Shown piece by piece: positions 46,741 to 56,672 of a stretch of 64,000 nucleotides of DNA (within the stretch, counting starts at the first letter, position 1; every line of letters starts with the position of its first letter). The position numbers and the translations under genes are program-made. The notes beneath the pieces are model-generated. The model saw only the letters and a program-made list of their open reading frames with translations. It was not told the DNA's origin and made no database searches. The stretch is from Berberis thunbergii (lineage: Eukaryota > Streptophyta > Magnoliopsida > Ranunculales > Berberidaceae). The stretch covers positions 744,001 through 808,000 of the forward strand of contig QNQO01005785.1 of NCBI GenBank assembly GCA_003290165.1. Reading direction: 5' to 3'.

Positions 46741-47520
46741 TCGGCCTCAATTATTTTTGATTAACCATGTACCCGCGGAATTTTCCTGATTCTACTCCAT
46801 ATGTGCACTTCTCCGAATTCATTTTTATCTTATACTTTCGCAGTTGGGAGTAGGCCCGTTTGAGATCTGTGATGTGGTCTCCTCAGCGTGAGCTTTTAAC
46901 AAGCATGTCGTCGATGTAAACCTCCATCGTTTTGCTTATTTGATCTTTAAACATTCTATTCACCAGCTGTTGGTACGTTGCTCCCGCGTTATTTAATCCA
47001 AAGGACATTACCCGATAACAGTATGTACCCCTTTTCGTTATAAATGATTTTTTCTTGGTCGGGAGGGTACATTGGTATCTGTTTATATCCGGAGTATGAA
47101 TTCATGAAGCTCAACGGCTCGTGCCTGGTGGTTGCATCAACTATCTGATCTATTCGCGAAAGTGGGAAACTATCTTTAGGGCAGGCTTTATTAAGACCGT
47201 TGTAGTCCATAAGCACAACGTTTGCCAACCAGTCTGAGTAGTGAGCTTTTCTTATCATCCCCACATCAAGTAGGCGGTGCACTTCCTCATTTATCGGCTG
47301 ATTACATTATGGAGTCACTAACCTTATTTTTTGTCGAACCAACTTCTTGTCTGGGTTCACTTGTCATCTGTGAGAGATGACGGATGGATCTAATCCTACC
47401 ATGTCCTTCACTGTCCATGGAAAAACATCTTGGTTATCCTTCAGTAGTTGGATTAGTTCCTCGGCGAGTTCGGGATGAATCTGTGCTAATTCAGACTGCT
47501 TTCTCCACTTCGTTGTCTAG
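46741..47520 (-). pseudogene. Tat-1 reverse transcriptase
   Basis: RT core of a gypsy pol. The fingers read HRLLDVGMIRKAHYSDWLAN and the palm NKACPKDSFPLSRIDQIVDA. The active site Y-I-D-D-M is intact at about 46904-46918. In-frame stops and frameshifts follow codon 97 of the open part. Confidence 0.85.
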
Positions 47521-47559
47521 GTAGACTATGATCGTTTCTTTTGCCGGTTGTTCGGTGTT

Positions 47560-48070
47560 AGGTCGATCTTGTGGACTGATTGGATTCATATTATCATCCG
47601 AAAAGTTCAAACTTGTCTGACCAAGTTGATGTGAAAGCTCCTCCGGTCATCGCAGTAATTGCTATTTGTGAGGAATCTTTATTGTTGTGAAATGACATTC
47701 ACGAGCCATTGGTTGATTTCCTTTGATTCTTTTGATACCATTGTCTGTATGGTACTTTAAGCATTGGTGCATAGTTGAGGAGACTGCGCCCATTTTATGT
47801 ATCCAGAGTCTCCCGAGTAGCATGTTATACGCAGAAGGAACATCAACGACAAAGAAGTCTGTCAATAATACTCGTTGCTTTCCTGGTTCTCCTACTTTGA
47901 TCGGTAGCTGAATCATCCCCAGTTGACGACATTGTTATCTGCTGAAACCCACCATTGGTTGATCGCTAGGTGAGAGCATCTCATTAGTGAACCACATCTT
48001 TTGAAAAACTGTCAGGTATTAAAGGTTGGCCGAGCTGCCCGTGTCGACTATTACCCTCTTGATTTTCCAC
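47560..48070 (-). pseudogene. Tat-1 protease
   Basis: The aspartic protease active site RVIVDTGSSAN is at about 48024-48060. The flap and C-terminal part read VDVPSAYNMLLGRLWIHKMG and GAVSSTMHQCLKYHTDNGIK. It is in two frames. Confidence 0.82.
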
Positions 48071-48289
48071 CTTGCTATCATGACCGAGATTACTAAGGCA
48101 TCATTGTGCGCGGAATTAACCCCGTTTGCATCTTTGTTTGAGAAGGTCAGAATCATCTACATCATCTTTGCACGCTGTGCTGATGGTTCTTGGTATCCGA
48201 TCTTTGCTCGCAAGTCCTTGACTACTCGCTTTCGGGATCAGTCCGATTGCTCATTTTCTCCAGTTGCACTATGCAATATGTATATTGTC

Positions 48290-48750
48290 TCCTTTGTTCA
48301 TTCCCTTGAGGTGATCGTTTCGTCCTCGGGTTTGATGAATTCTCCAAGTTGTCCTTATTTGACATGGCGTTCAATCTCATCCCTCAGGCTATGACAGTCT
48401 TCTGTATCTTGGCCGTAGTCATTGTGGAAGAGGTAGTGTTTGCTTTTGTTCCATTTTTTTGGATCTCCTCTCATTTTTGGTGGCCATTTGAATTCTTCCC
48501 TTCCTGCTATAACGTTAAGGACCTCACTTCGACTCGCTATCAAGATCGTGAACGATTTATCTATTTGTTCGCATTTGGGCTTCTTTGGTTGTAGTTTTCC
48601 AAACTTTCTTTAGTTGAATTCAGAACTGTTATTGATCCAATGTCTCTTAAGCTGGGTGATTTCTTCCGAGGTTTGTTGCCCTCTAGGTCTCGAATGAGTC
48701 TATCCACCATTTTGATTACGTGGTTCATCTGAGCCATGAACATCTCTACT
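48290..48750 (-). pseudogene. Tat-1 gag, C-terminal remnant
   Basis: Has PKKWNKSKHYLFHNDYGQDT, EDCHSLRDEIERHVK and GELGEFIKPED-type sequence, the Tat gag C-terminal region with its C/H zinc site. Only about 240 bp separate it from the PBS, so the capsid part is deleted. Confidence 0.8.
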
Positions 48751-48985
48751 CGGGGGTCCGAGAGGATTTTCCAAGATGCCAGAGACGTATGAATTGTTAC
48801 CTATTGAAGTTTTCTTCTTTCCGGGGCAATTGGTTTGATGATTGTGCTGGGTTGATATTAGGTGACATGTTGTATTGTCCCTCGCCAGATTGAGGATTTG
48901 TATAAAGCTCCATTGACTTTGATAATTTTTTGATTGTTAATCAAATTTCGGTGAATTTTCTTTTTTAGAAAGGAAACTCATCGTT

Positions 48986-49005
48986 TCCCACAGACGGCGC
49001 CAAAC
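48986..49005 (-). other. Tat-1 primer-binding site region
   Basis: Minus strand GTTTGGCGCCGTCTGTGGG directly inside the 5' LTR, a standard gypsy PBS context. Confidence 0.85.
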
Positions 49006-49543
49006 TGATGCATCCAATAATCGTTCTCCTATGAGTTTGATTTGCAAAACAAATGTTAGACTGCCAATGACCACTTTTTGGTGCCGAAGGCACTCTGATG
49101 CTTAAGTCAGCAACTTTGTTTGAAAAAGGAAGTAAATCCGGACAAAACTCAGTTAAAGTTGCATACTCATATCGAATGTTCCCTTTACCTTTTATAATGG
49201 TCATGGTTAAATCTCTGGGCGACTTAAGCATGTGAAGCGCAACAGAAGGAAATGTTTCTCATAACAGTCTTCTCCTTGATGGAGATGTGTCTGTGGAGGC
49301 GTAACTAACTCCACGACTTTTTTTAACAAAACATTCCTTTTTTTATGAGAGAACTCGTATCGAGACTAGATTTGGGCTTTGATTATATTTTCATATAGTG
49401 GGTTTTGTCTGGGCCTCTATGGTTGGTTTTAACCTTCTTGGGTTTTACGAGCTTACCCAATAGATGGGATGCCAAATCCTCGCGATGGATGTTTTCGGTC
49501 ACGTGTATGGCTGCGATGATCAATTTATTTTGATGTATAATCA
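49006..49543 (-). repeat. Tat-1 5' LTR (right copy)
   Basis: 538 bp homologous to 23602-24171. On the minus strand it begins TGATTATACATC. The motif AAGCATCAGAGTGCC (minus strand) recurs in the unrelated-copy Tat-2 LTR at about 56493. Confidence 0.92.
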
Positions 49544-49548
49544 GAAAG
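49544..49548. repeat. Tat-1 right target-site duplication GAAAG
   Basis: Perfect match to 23597-23601. LINE-0 coding resumes immediately after it. Confidence 0.92.
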
Positions 49549-49845
49549 GGTACAAAAAAGTTGTAGTGATAATTGATAGCAAAGACATTGCGGAAACGAT
49601 CAATAGCAGAAGCGAACACTTATCATGGCATCAGAAGGTAACTTGGCTTGGAACACAACTATCTTTGAATGTTTCATTGCAATTAATATTAGAAGGAACA
49701 TGAACTTAACAGTCCTTCAGGTGGCTACATCAGTCTATGATAGTACTTGTAGTAGTAATAGTATCAATAATGATTTTGAGATGGGATGTGAACCAAAATG
49801 GTTTTTCCTTTTAATAAAATTCAATTTTCTAATAAAAAAAATATT
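49549..49845 (+). pseudogene. LINE-0 ORF2 RNase H continuation and 3' end
   Basis: Reads GYKKVVVIIDSKDIAETINS, the middle of an L1-type RNase H, and continues A-K-L-A-S-D interrupted at 23601. It ends near the A-rich stretch at 49835-49850, probably the tail of LINE-0. Confidence 0.8.
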
Positions 49846-50000
49846 TTTTTAAATTGGCTTAGAAATATAGGTTTATCTAATAATTCCAATTTGTATGATT
49901 TTTGTGGGACCATTTCTTGCAGTTAGTAATTAACTCATAATTTATCTAGTAAAATTAAAGAAAGGACAGGAAAACACTTGTATTCTTGTTCAACTAAATT

Positions 50001-50419
50001 TTATTTATTTATTTATTTATTTATTTATTATTATTAAATTGGCCGTTGACCCTTTTTATTTATTTATTTATTAATCCATGTCCGAAGGCTACATGACTAA
50101 CCCTATAGGGTTAACCAACCCAGGCCCGAAGGCTACAATATTGTTGCCACTTAATATCCCTGTCGCCTCCATCTCGCATAGAGACTTGTTTTCGCTCCGG
50201 TCCATCGCCTCCACCTTGCATGAAGAGTTGCTTTCACTTCGCTCCGGTCTAGTCCATCTAAGCAGCTGCATTCAATACCCAAAGGCTTATCAATGGCGGA
50301 GAAAATGTGCTCCTAATAATCGGGCGAAAACTCACAAAATCCTAACTAGTGAGTCTCGAACCCGCGACCACTCACAAGGGGAGTGGATATTGAGCAATTG
50401 AGCTACAATTGGTGGACTA
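50001..50419 (-). mobile_element. tRNA-type SINE, about 420 bp, minus strand
   Basis: On the minus strand it starts with box A TGTAGCTCAATTGCTCAATA and box B GGTTCGAGACTC, the internal RNA polymerase III promoter of tRNA-derived SINEs. It ends in an (AAAT)n tail (plus strand 50001-50070). The flanks TTCAACTAAATT (49989-50000) and TTCAACTTAAATT (50420-50432) are a near-perfect target duplication. Confidence 0.8.
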
Positions 50420-50432
50420 TTCAACTTAAATT

Positions 50433-50878
50433 ATGAGATGTGTTTACATTATAAGGAAAGGAATGAATATTGGAATTCGAAACATTTCTTGAAACACAGA
50501 AGATCCAAGTTGATACTATATATGGGTAAATATCACAGTCAGTTCATTTAGCTACCTCAACCATGAACTACATTTCATGTTCAAAAATTGGAAAGGTATG
50601 CTGACTTAATGGTAATATATATAAAGTTGAGATAGTGATCGAGAATGAATGATCAACATTGGCAACAACCCAAAATCCAACATCAAATATGACTTAATGT
50701 CATGGATTAAGTAGATTTATAGATGTATAGTATGTGATCAGCAGGTAGGTATAACAGGCTAATCACACTGCTAGTTTGTCCAAATGATTGCCATTGACAT
50801 GGTGCATGTTCATTATTGTAATTGGCGGACACAATATCTCATTTAGTTGGATTGGAATGGACACACCAGATCATAATT
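50433..50878. other. Intergenic, nothing recognised
   Basis: AT-rich; no domain, repeat or RNA gene recognised. Confidence 0.4.
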
Positions 50879-52290
50879 GTAACACCTTTAAATTTCATAA
50901 AATTATTTTATTTTGAATAAAATAAAATAGGATTACATTTAATTGAATTTAAAATTTAAAATTTTAGGGTTTTATTTGATGAGTTTAGAATGTGGGTGCT
51001 TTCAGAAGTTCAATGGGGGTGAATAGCCACCCACCTTATATAGAGAAAAACTATTTTTTTCCTTATTCCTTTTCTTTTCTCTTTCTTCTTTCTTTCTCCA
51101 CGTTTTCTTGTTGTTGGCGGCGCTTGGAATGGTGTGTTGTGCGATGGGTGTTTGTAATGGACGAGAGCAGAAATGGAGAAGGGGAGGCGAGGGAGATCGT
51201 GAGAACTATGTGGCGATGGTGGATGCTCTCTTTGTCTCAAGAGATGGAGAGGAAAAAAAGAGCGAGATGGCTGGGTTGCTGGCAATGTGGTGGTGGCCTG
51301 GCGAGGTGATTGTTGCAAAGATAGATTGATCAGTGGAGAGATGTGATCGACCTGCTGATGTGCCTCTGTGGATGTCAATGGATGATGTCGATGGTCTGTT
51401 TGTGTGCGATGGGGGCTGGGGTCTGTTTGATTTGCAATGAACAAAGAGAAAAAAGGTGTGATAGAGAGACTGGATGGAGACAGTGGGTTCGACAGTGATT
51501 TTGTGGTGGACTAGGTTGTTCACAAATGGTCTGGCGAGATGGAGGATTTATGGTGGTCCGATGGCGATGGAGAGGTGTTGGCGGCATTGTGAATGGCGTG
51601 GGGGAGATCTCCGACGAGACGATGTGGGATGATTGCGTTGCCTGCGCAAATCCTTTGTGATTTCGCCAGGTGAGTTTCTTCATCTCCTTCACTTTTACTG
51701 TGAGTTCATCTTCACCTCCTTTTCAGATTTGTTTGTTGCTGTATGTTGGTTTTCATTCTTCTATTTAGTTGGTATTTCAAATTATGCATTTTGATTAGTT
51801 TTCGAGATGGGGTATGTTGAATTTATAGTTTTAGGTTATGGCTTATGGGTATGATGATCCATGTTCTTGGTGAGGTTTTACAAGATGGGTATGTCAATTT
51901 TCAGGTTTTAGATTATGGGTATGTTGAGTTCGGTTGTTTGATATTGATTTCCTTAGGTTTTATGATCTGGTTGTGTTGGAAAATTTGGATAATTGCTGAT
52001 CAATATAAGGTTATTCTAACTTGTTCTGTGCTGGGAACTGTGAAGTGTTTGAAGGAGTTCTGTTAAGATAGAGGTAAGAGTTTGGGTTTCAACAAACTTA
52101 GGAATATGAGAGAAATATTGAGGTGGTGGATGACGTATGTTAGTATGTATGTTTGGGAGTGGTGATGGGTCAAACATCCATCATTTATGGAGTTACTATC
52201 AGTTGAGATTACGGGAACTCTGTTTTTTTCATTATCATTTAAGTAGCTAAAGGTTATCTTCCAAGTAAATTTCTTTTATATATATTGGTG
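50879..52290 (+). other. LTR-like or leader-like sequence, unassigned
   Basis: Starts TGTAACACC, has a TATA-like CTTATATAGAG at 51035, then a CT-rich tract and G-rich sequence with many short frames on both strands. This resembles a plant LTR (promoter, R region). No second copy lies in the window and no primer-binding site was found before the Athila-2 gag tail. It could be the remnant 5' LTR and leader of Athila-2 or a separate fragment. Confidence 0.35.
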
Positions 52291-52294
52291 CTGA

Positions 52295-53148
52295 CTCTTC
52301 AATACGAACCTCCATCTAACCAGTGACAACATAATCAATATCCACCACAGGGAGGACCTATTCCATACCAGCAAAAACAGCCTGTGAACCTTTCTATGGT
52401 ACACATCCCTCATAATTCCTATGGTCAACCTCAACTTATCAACTCTCGGGACTTGGTACCTCAAACTCAACATGCTGTTCCTATACCACCTCCAAAACCA
52501 TCATTGGAGGATATGATGCACAATTTAATGGCAACCAATATTGTTAATTCCCAAGCCAGCCAACAACTTTAGTAACAGCTGCAACATTTGACTGTGGGAA
52601 GGGAAAATGAACATTCCTCAGTCAATCCATCCCTAATCCAAAATGTGCTCCCCAAGCCATATCAATGAAATTGGAAGTAGTGTTGATTGACATTGAGAAG
52701 TTAAAATGGTCACCACCGTCTGGCTGATCAATTGATAATGGCATAGAACAACCCAAGACAATTGATGTGATTTCCAAAGAAAACATTCCTAAACCAATTG
52801 AGAATGCTAAACGTTATTCTCAAACCAATTTAGACTCACCCTATCAGCTTCCCGTAAAGCCAAGAAAGTACTTACCTAAGGCACCGTATCCCAAAGTCCT
52901 TTTAAGTAACAAAAAAGAGAAGCCATTTCAAGAGATACTAGAGGTTTTTAAAGGAGTACACTTCAACATCCCACTTTTGTCAACTATCCAGCAAGTACTA
53001 ATCTATGAAAAAAATTTCAAGGACACGTGTACTAAAAAAGGAAAAATGGAAGTACCTGAAACTACATGCTTTGCAAGCGATGCCATATCGCTTATTCAAC
53101 AAACGGAATGGTTAAGTATAGGGATCCAGGAACCCCTACTGTACCATG
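52295..53148 (+). pseudogene. Athila-2 gag C-terminal part
   Basis: Q/P-rich tail (PPQGGPIPYQQKQPVNLS, PPPKPSLEDMMHNLMATN), then KEKPFQEILEVFKGVHFNIP and KNFKDTCTKKGKMEVPETTC, which follow the Athila gag-to-protease linker (KKFLEVFKQLHINIPF type). A stop after QASQQL and frameshifts divide it. Capsid is missing. Confidence 0.82.
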
Positions 53149-53673
53149 TTTCATTGGAAAAGACTATGAAAGTCTGCCATGATCGACTTAGGAGCTAGTG
53201 TGAATATCTTACATTATCATATATATTTAGAACTTGGGTTAAAGGAGATGCAACCAACAAATGTAGTTTTTAAGCTAGCAGATGAGTCAAAACGATACCC
53301 TGGAGGAATAGTTCTGGATGTGATTGTCCAAGTTGCATATTTCTATTATCCAGTTGATTTCATCATCCTAGACACTAGCCCAAGCCCAAATAATCAAATT
53401 TCTGGTATCTTAGGGCGACCTTTCTTAGCAACTGCGGAGGGCAACATCAACTGTGGAAGCGGTAACATGTTTGTTTCCTTTGGGAACTTTAAAGCTGAAT
53501 TGAATATTTTTAAAGCCTTGCAAAGGAGAAATGATCTCGATATGATTGAGGAAGAAGAAGTGTGTATGATTCGATCTTTTGAGTCTATGTCTCAATCATC
53601 ATCAAATGACATATTGCTTCGTTATCTTTCAGACTTTGGTATGGACCTAGATATGAACGAGACTATTGAATAG
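53149..53673 (+). pseudogene. Athila-2 aspartic protease
   Basis: Active-site segment AMIDLGASVNILHYHIYLEL (D-L-G-A-S, the Athila form), then YYPVDFIILDTSPSP and GILGRPFLATAEGNINCGSG. The protease part itself is open (53179-53673); a frameshift precedes it. Confidence 0.85.
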
Positions 53674-53999
53674 GTCAATAGTACGTTGGATAGTGTGTTC
53701 ATAATGCATATACCTGAATTCGAGCCATTAACACTTTGTCAATATGATGAAGAGTTGCATTACTCATCTTCCTTCATAGCCTAGTACTAGAGAGAGCCTC
53801 ATCTACAAGCTCTCAGAAATCACTAGAACTTAAGCCTTTGCCAAATGAATTGAAGTATGCATTCTCGGTCTTGAGGAGAGTTATCCAACGATTATTGCCT
53901 TAGATCTCACTGAGGAACATAGTGACAAGTTGTTGGGAGTCCTTAAAGCTCACAAGTCAGCCATTGCTTGGAGCATTCATGACATTAAGGGTATTGACC

Positions 54000-54700
54000 C
54001 TATTGTCTGTGAGCATCATATTTATTTGTAAGATGAAACCAAAACCTCCATAAAGCCCCAACGACGTCTAAATCCCATTTTGAAAGATGTTGTAAGAAGA
54101 AGTGTTGAAACTCCTGGATGCAAACATCATCTATGCTATCACTGATAGCCAATGGGTTAGGCCAGTCCATGTGGTTCCTAAGAATTCAGGAATTACAGTT
54201 GTCGAAAATGAGAACAATGAGCTTGTGCCACAAAGAGTAAAAAAGGGATGTAGAATATGCATTAATTATCGTAAATTGAGCTGCAATACTCAAAAGGATC
54301 ACTTTCCCCTTCCCTTTATTCATAAGATGCTTGAAAGGTTAGCCGGTCATTCTTACTATTGTTTTTTGGATGGATACTTTGGATACAATCAAATCCCTAT
54401 TGCACAGGATGATCAAGAGAAAACCACATTCACTTGTGCTTTTGGTACCTATGCTTATCGCATGCCTTTTGGGCTATGCAACGCACCTGCAACATTTCAA
54501 AGGTGCGTGTCTAGCATATTTAGTGATATGGTGGATAACTTTCTTTAGATCTTTATGAATGATTTTTCAGTATTCGGCTTATCTTTTGACCAATGCCTAC
54601 ATCACCTCTAACTTGTCTTAGAGCTATGTGTAGAAAAAATGTCTTGTTCTAAATTAGGAAAGTGTCACTTCATGGTGAAGCAGAGCATTGTTCTTGGGCA
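54000..54700 (+). pseudogene. Athila-2 reverse transcriptase, catalytic Asp changed
   Basis: Has VRPVHVVPKNSGITVVENEN, CRICINYRKLSCNTQKDHFP, the Athila hallmark FLDGYFGYNQIPIAQDDQEK and YRMPFGLCNAPATFQRC. A stop follows VDNFL. The catalytic box reads F-M-N-D (54552-54563) where Athila has F-M-D-D, a G-to-A change that would abolish activity. Confidence 0.87.
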
Positions 54701-54899
54701 TCTTGTCTCTTCAAAAGGCATTAAAGTGGACAAAGCTAATATTGTTGCCATTTTATCTCTTCCGATTTCAAAATATGTTAAAGATGTGTGATCTTTCTTA
54801 GGGAATGTTAGATTGAATCGTCGTTTTATTAAAGATTTCTCAAACATATCACGCCTTTTGAGGAATCTCTTAGCCAAGGATGTTCCATTTCTTTTTTAC

Positions 54900-55260
54900 G
54901 ATAAGTGTAGATCTACGTTTCTGCATCTTAAATCTGAACTAGTCTCAGCTCTTATCATTTGAGCTCCTGATTGGGCGCTACCTTTTGAGATTATGTGTGA
55001 TTCCTTTGACTACATTGAAGGTGCAGTTTAAGGTTAGAAAGTCAACAAGCTTCCTCATGTCATCTACTATACCAGCAAGACTCTGAATGATGCTCAACTC
55101 AATTACTCGACCACGGAAAAAGAGATGTTAGTCGTTGTTTATGCATTAGATAAATTTAATTTCTATCTCATTGAGCTAAAGTCATTGTGTACACTGACCA
55201 TGCAACCCTTAGATACCTTCTCAATAAGAAGGACACCAAACCTTCTTTGATCTGATGGGT
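54900..55260 (+). pseudogene. Athila-2 RNase H
   Basis: Reads APDWALPFEIMCDSFDYIEG, then YYTSKTLNDAQLNYSTTEKE and VVYALDKFNFYLI, the gypsy RNase H start with D and E residues. Two stops after EGAV. Confidence 0.82.
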
Positions 55261-55389
55261 CCTTTTGCTTCTAGAATTTGATATTAAAATACGAGATAAC
55301 TTAGGCACAAAAATGGGGTTGTCGTCCACTTGTCTAGGCTAATATTACAGTCACTTACTAGTATCTTCCCTATTTAAGAAGACTTCCCA

Positions 55390-55919
55390 AATGAACAACT
55401 TCTCTTGATAGAGCAAGAGCTTCCTTGGTATGTCGACATAGTCAATTTTTTAGCAATTGATGAACTCCATTCACACTGGTCTAAGCCAGATTGTGAATTT
55501 TTTTGTCTAGGGTCAAATATTATTCTTGGGATGAGCCATATTTATACAAATACTGCTCTGACCAACTTATTAGAAGATGTGTTCCAAAAGTTGAACAATT
55601 GTGCATCCTTTCATTTTGCCATGATCAAGCTTTTGGTGGGTATTTCAGTTCTAATAAACCGCCCAGAAGGTTCTCTAATTAGGTATTTATTGGCTTACAC
55701 TTTTTTGAGATGTCTGTGAGTATTGTAAAGCATGTGTCCAATGTAAAATACTTGGGCGAACATCTCATCGACACAAGATGCCTTTGAATCCTATTCTAGT
55801 AGTTGAAGTATTTGATGTTTCAGGTATTGATTTTATGGGAGCATTTCCATCCTCCCATGGGTATCACTACATCCTTCTTGAAATGGATTACGTCTCTAAT
55901 GGATAAAGGTTATTGCCAT
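55390..55919 (+). pseudogene. Athila-2 integrase, interrupted
   Basis: The N-terminal part has PWYVDIVNFLAI and the zinc pair EYCKACVQCK. The core starts VFDVSGIDFMGAFPSSHGYH with its first catalytic Asp. It stops at 55919 where the Tat-2 LTR begins. The rest of the core lies beyond the window. Confidence 0.85.
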
Positions 55920-56594
55920 TGATGATACATCAAATCATCCTCTGATTAGCACCGTACACGTGTCATGACAATCTCATCAACAGAACGAAGCAGGCCTGAT
56001 TGCACACTCAATCCAGCGAGGCCCATATAGTAGTAAGCCCATCATTGGCAGAATCTAGATAGTCGGGTCCTAGTTGCAATAAGCCAGTAAGCCCACACGC
56101 CATGCATTCATGCCCAATACTCGTAAGACCTTTAAGGCAAGTATCTGAGAGATCTACCCAAGACAGGTAGGCTAGCAACACATTGGATCCGACTAGGAAA
56201 CATATTTTAGAGTATAAGTTGGGCAAGAAAAATTCCTTGAATAAACAACACTTAGAAAGGGAAACCTCTCCCATAGATCAAGGAACATGAGTCGTGTAGG
56301 GAAACTATTCCAAATGGACAACTCCCAATCAAGAAATGATCTCCACAACAAAATCACTTTCCCTAAACTACACCACCAAAGGCATATCTAAACAAAGATT
56401 TTTTCACTATAAAAGGGAGATAAGGTCGATGAACTAGAGGTACGCAATATAATCTAGTAATTTAAACATCTCCTAAGCCTTATATAACTTAAGCATCAGA
56501 GTGCCATCGGCTACCACACGATGGTGCTTGGCTCACGTTTGTTACCTGTGCAGGTCTAGGTAAGTAGCGAGAAGGAGAGAAGAAATTGACTTCA
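55920..56594 (+). repeat. Tat-2 5' LTR
   Basis: 675 bp from TGATGATACATCAAA to TTGACTTCA. The first 200 bp match 63801-64000. It has a TATA-like CTATAAAAG at 56408 and, downstream, CTTAAGCATCAGAGTGCCAT, which also occurs in the Tat-1 LTR. Confidence 0.93.
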
Positions 56595-56596
56595 TT

Positions 56597-56618
56597 AATT
56601 TGGCACCGTCCCTGGGGA
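56597..56618 (+). other. Tat-2 primer-binding site region
   Basis: ATTTGGCACCGTCCCTGGGG directly after the LTR, of the gypsy TGGCRCCGT type. Confidence 0.85.
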
Positions 56619-56672
56619 ACGGCTGAGTTCCTCAGAAAATGAAAGTTCCACATTTTCTAGAAAATCAGCGAG

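Larger units (their letters stand above)
23602..49543 (-). mobile_element. Tat-1: Ty3/gypsy Tat-lineage LTR retrotransposon with antisense extra ORF
   Basis: Inserted in reverse in the RNase H of LINE-0, with the perfect TSD GAAAG. Its 5' LTR is the right copy (49006-49543) and its 3' LTR is the left copy (23602-24171). In its own direction it carries a PBS, gag remnant, protease, RT, RNase H and integrase, then an oppositely oriented ORF (aORF) next to the 3' LTR. This order is that of Tat-lineage elements. It spans 25.9 kb because a 17.6-kb Athila-like element is nested in its RNase H; without that it is about 8.4 kb. By eye its LTRs differ by roughly 13% over a 165-bp stretch. All genes are broken. 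Confidence 0.9.
52295..55919 (+). mobile_element. Athila-2: decayed Athila-type Ty3/gypsy gag-pol
   Basis: Internal region of an Athila element in the order gag tail, protease, RT, RNase H and integrase on the + strand, with many stops. It is cut off in the integrase core at 55919 by Tat-2, whose left flank GCCAT (55915-55919) is the expected target duplication. No LTR can be assigned with certainty. Confidence 0.85.

Noticed and set aside
51010..51692. Overlapping minus-strand ORFs of 105-144 codons
   Set aside because: Low-complexity S/H/P/T-rich sequence opposite a G-rich LTR-like leader; no domain and no support for a gene.
19742..55919. Endogenous pararetrovirus
   Set aside because: All RT regions are accompanied by LTRs, integrase or LINE endonuclease features; no movement protein or coat protein motif was seen.
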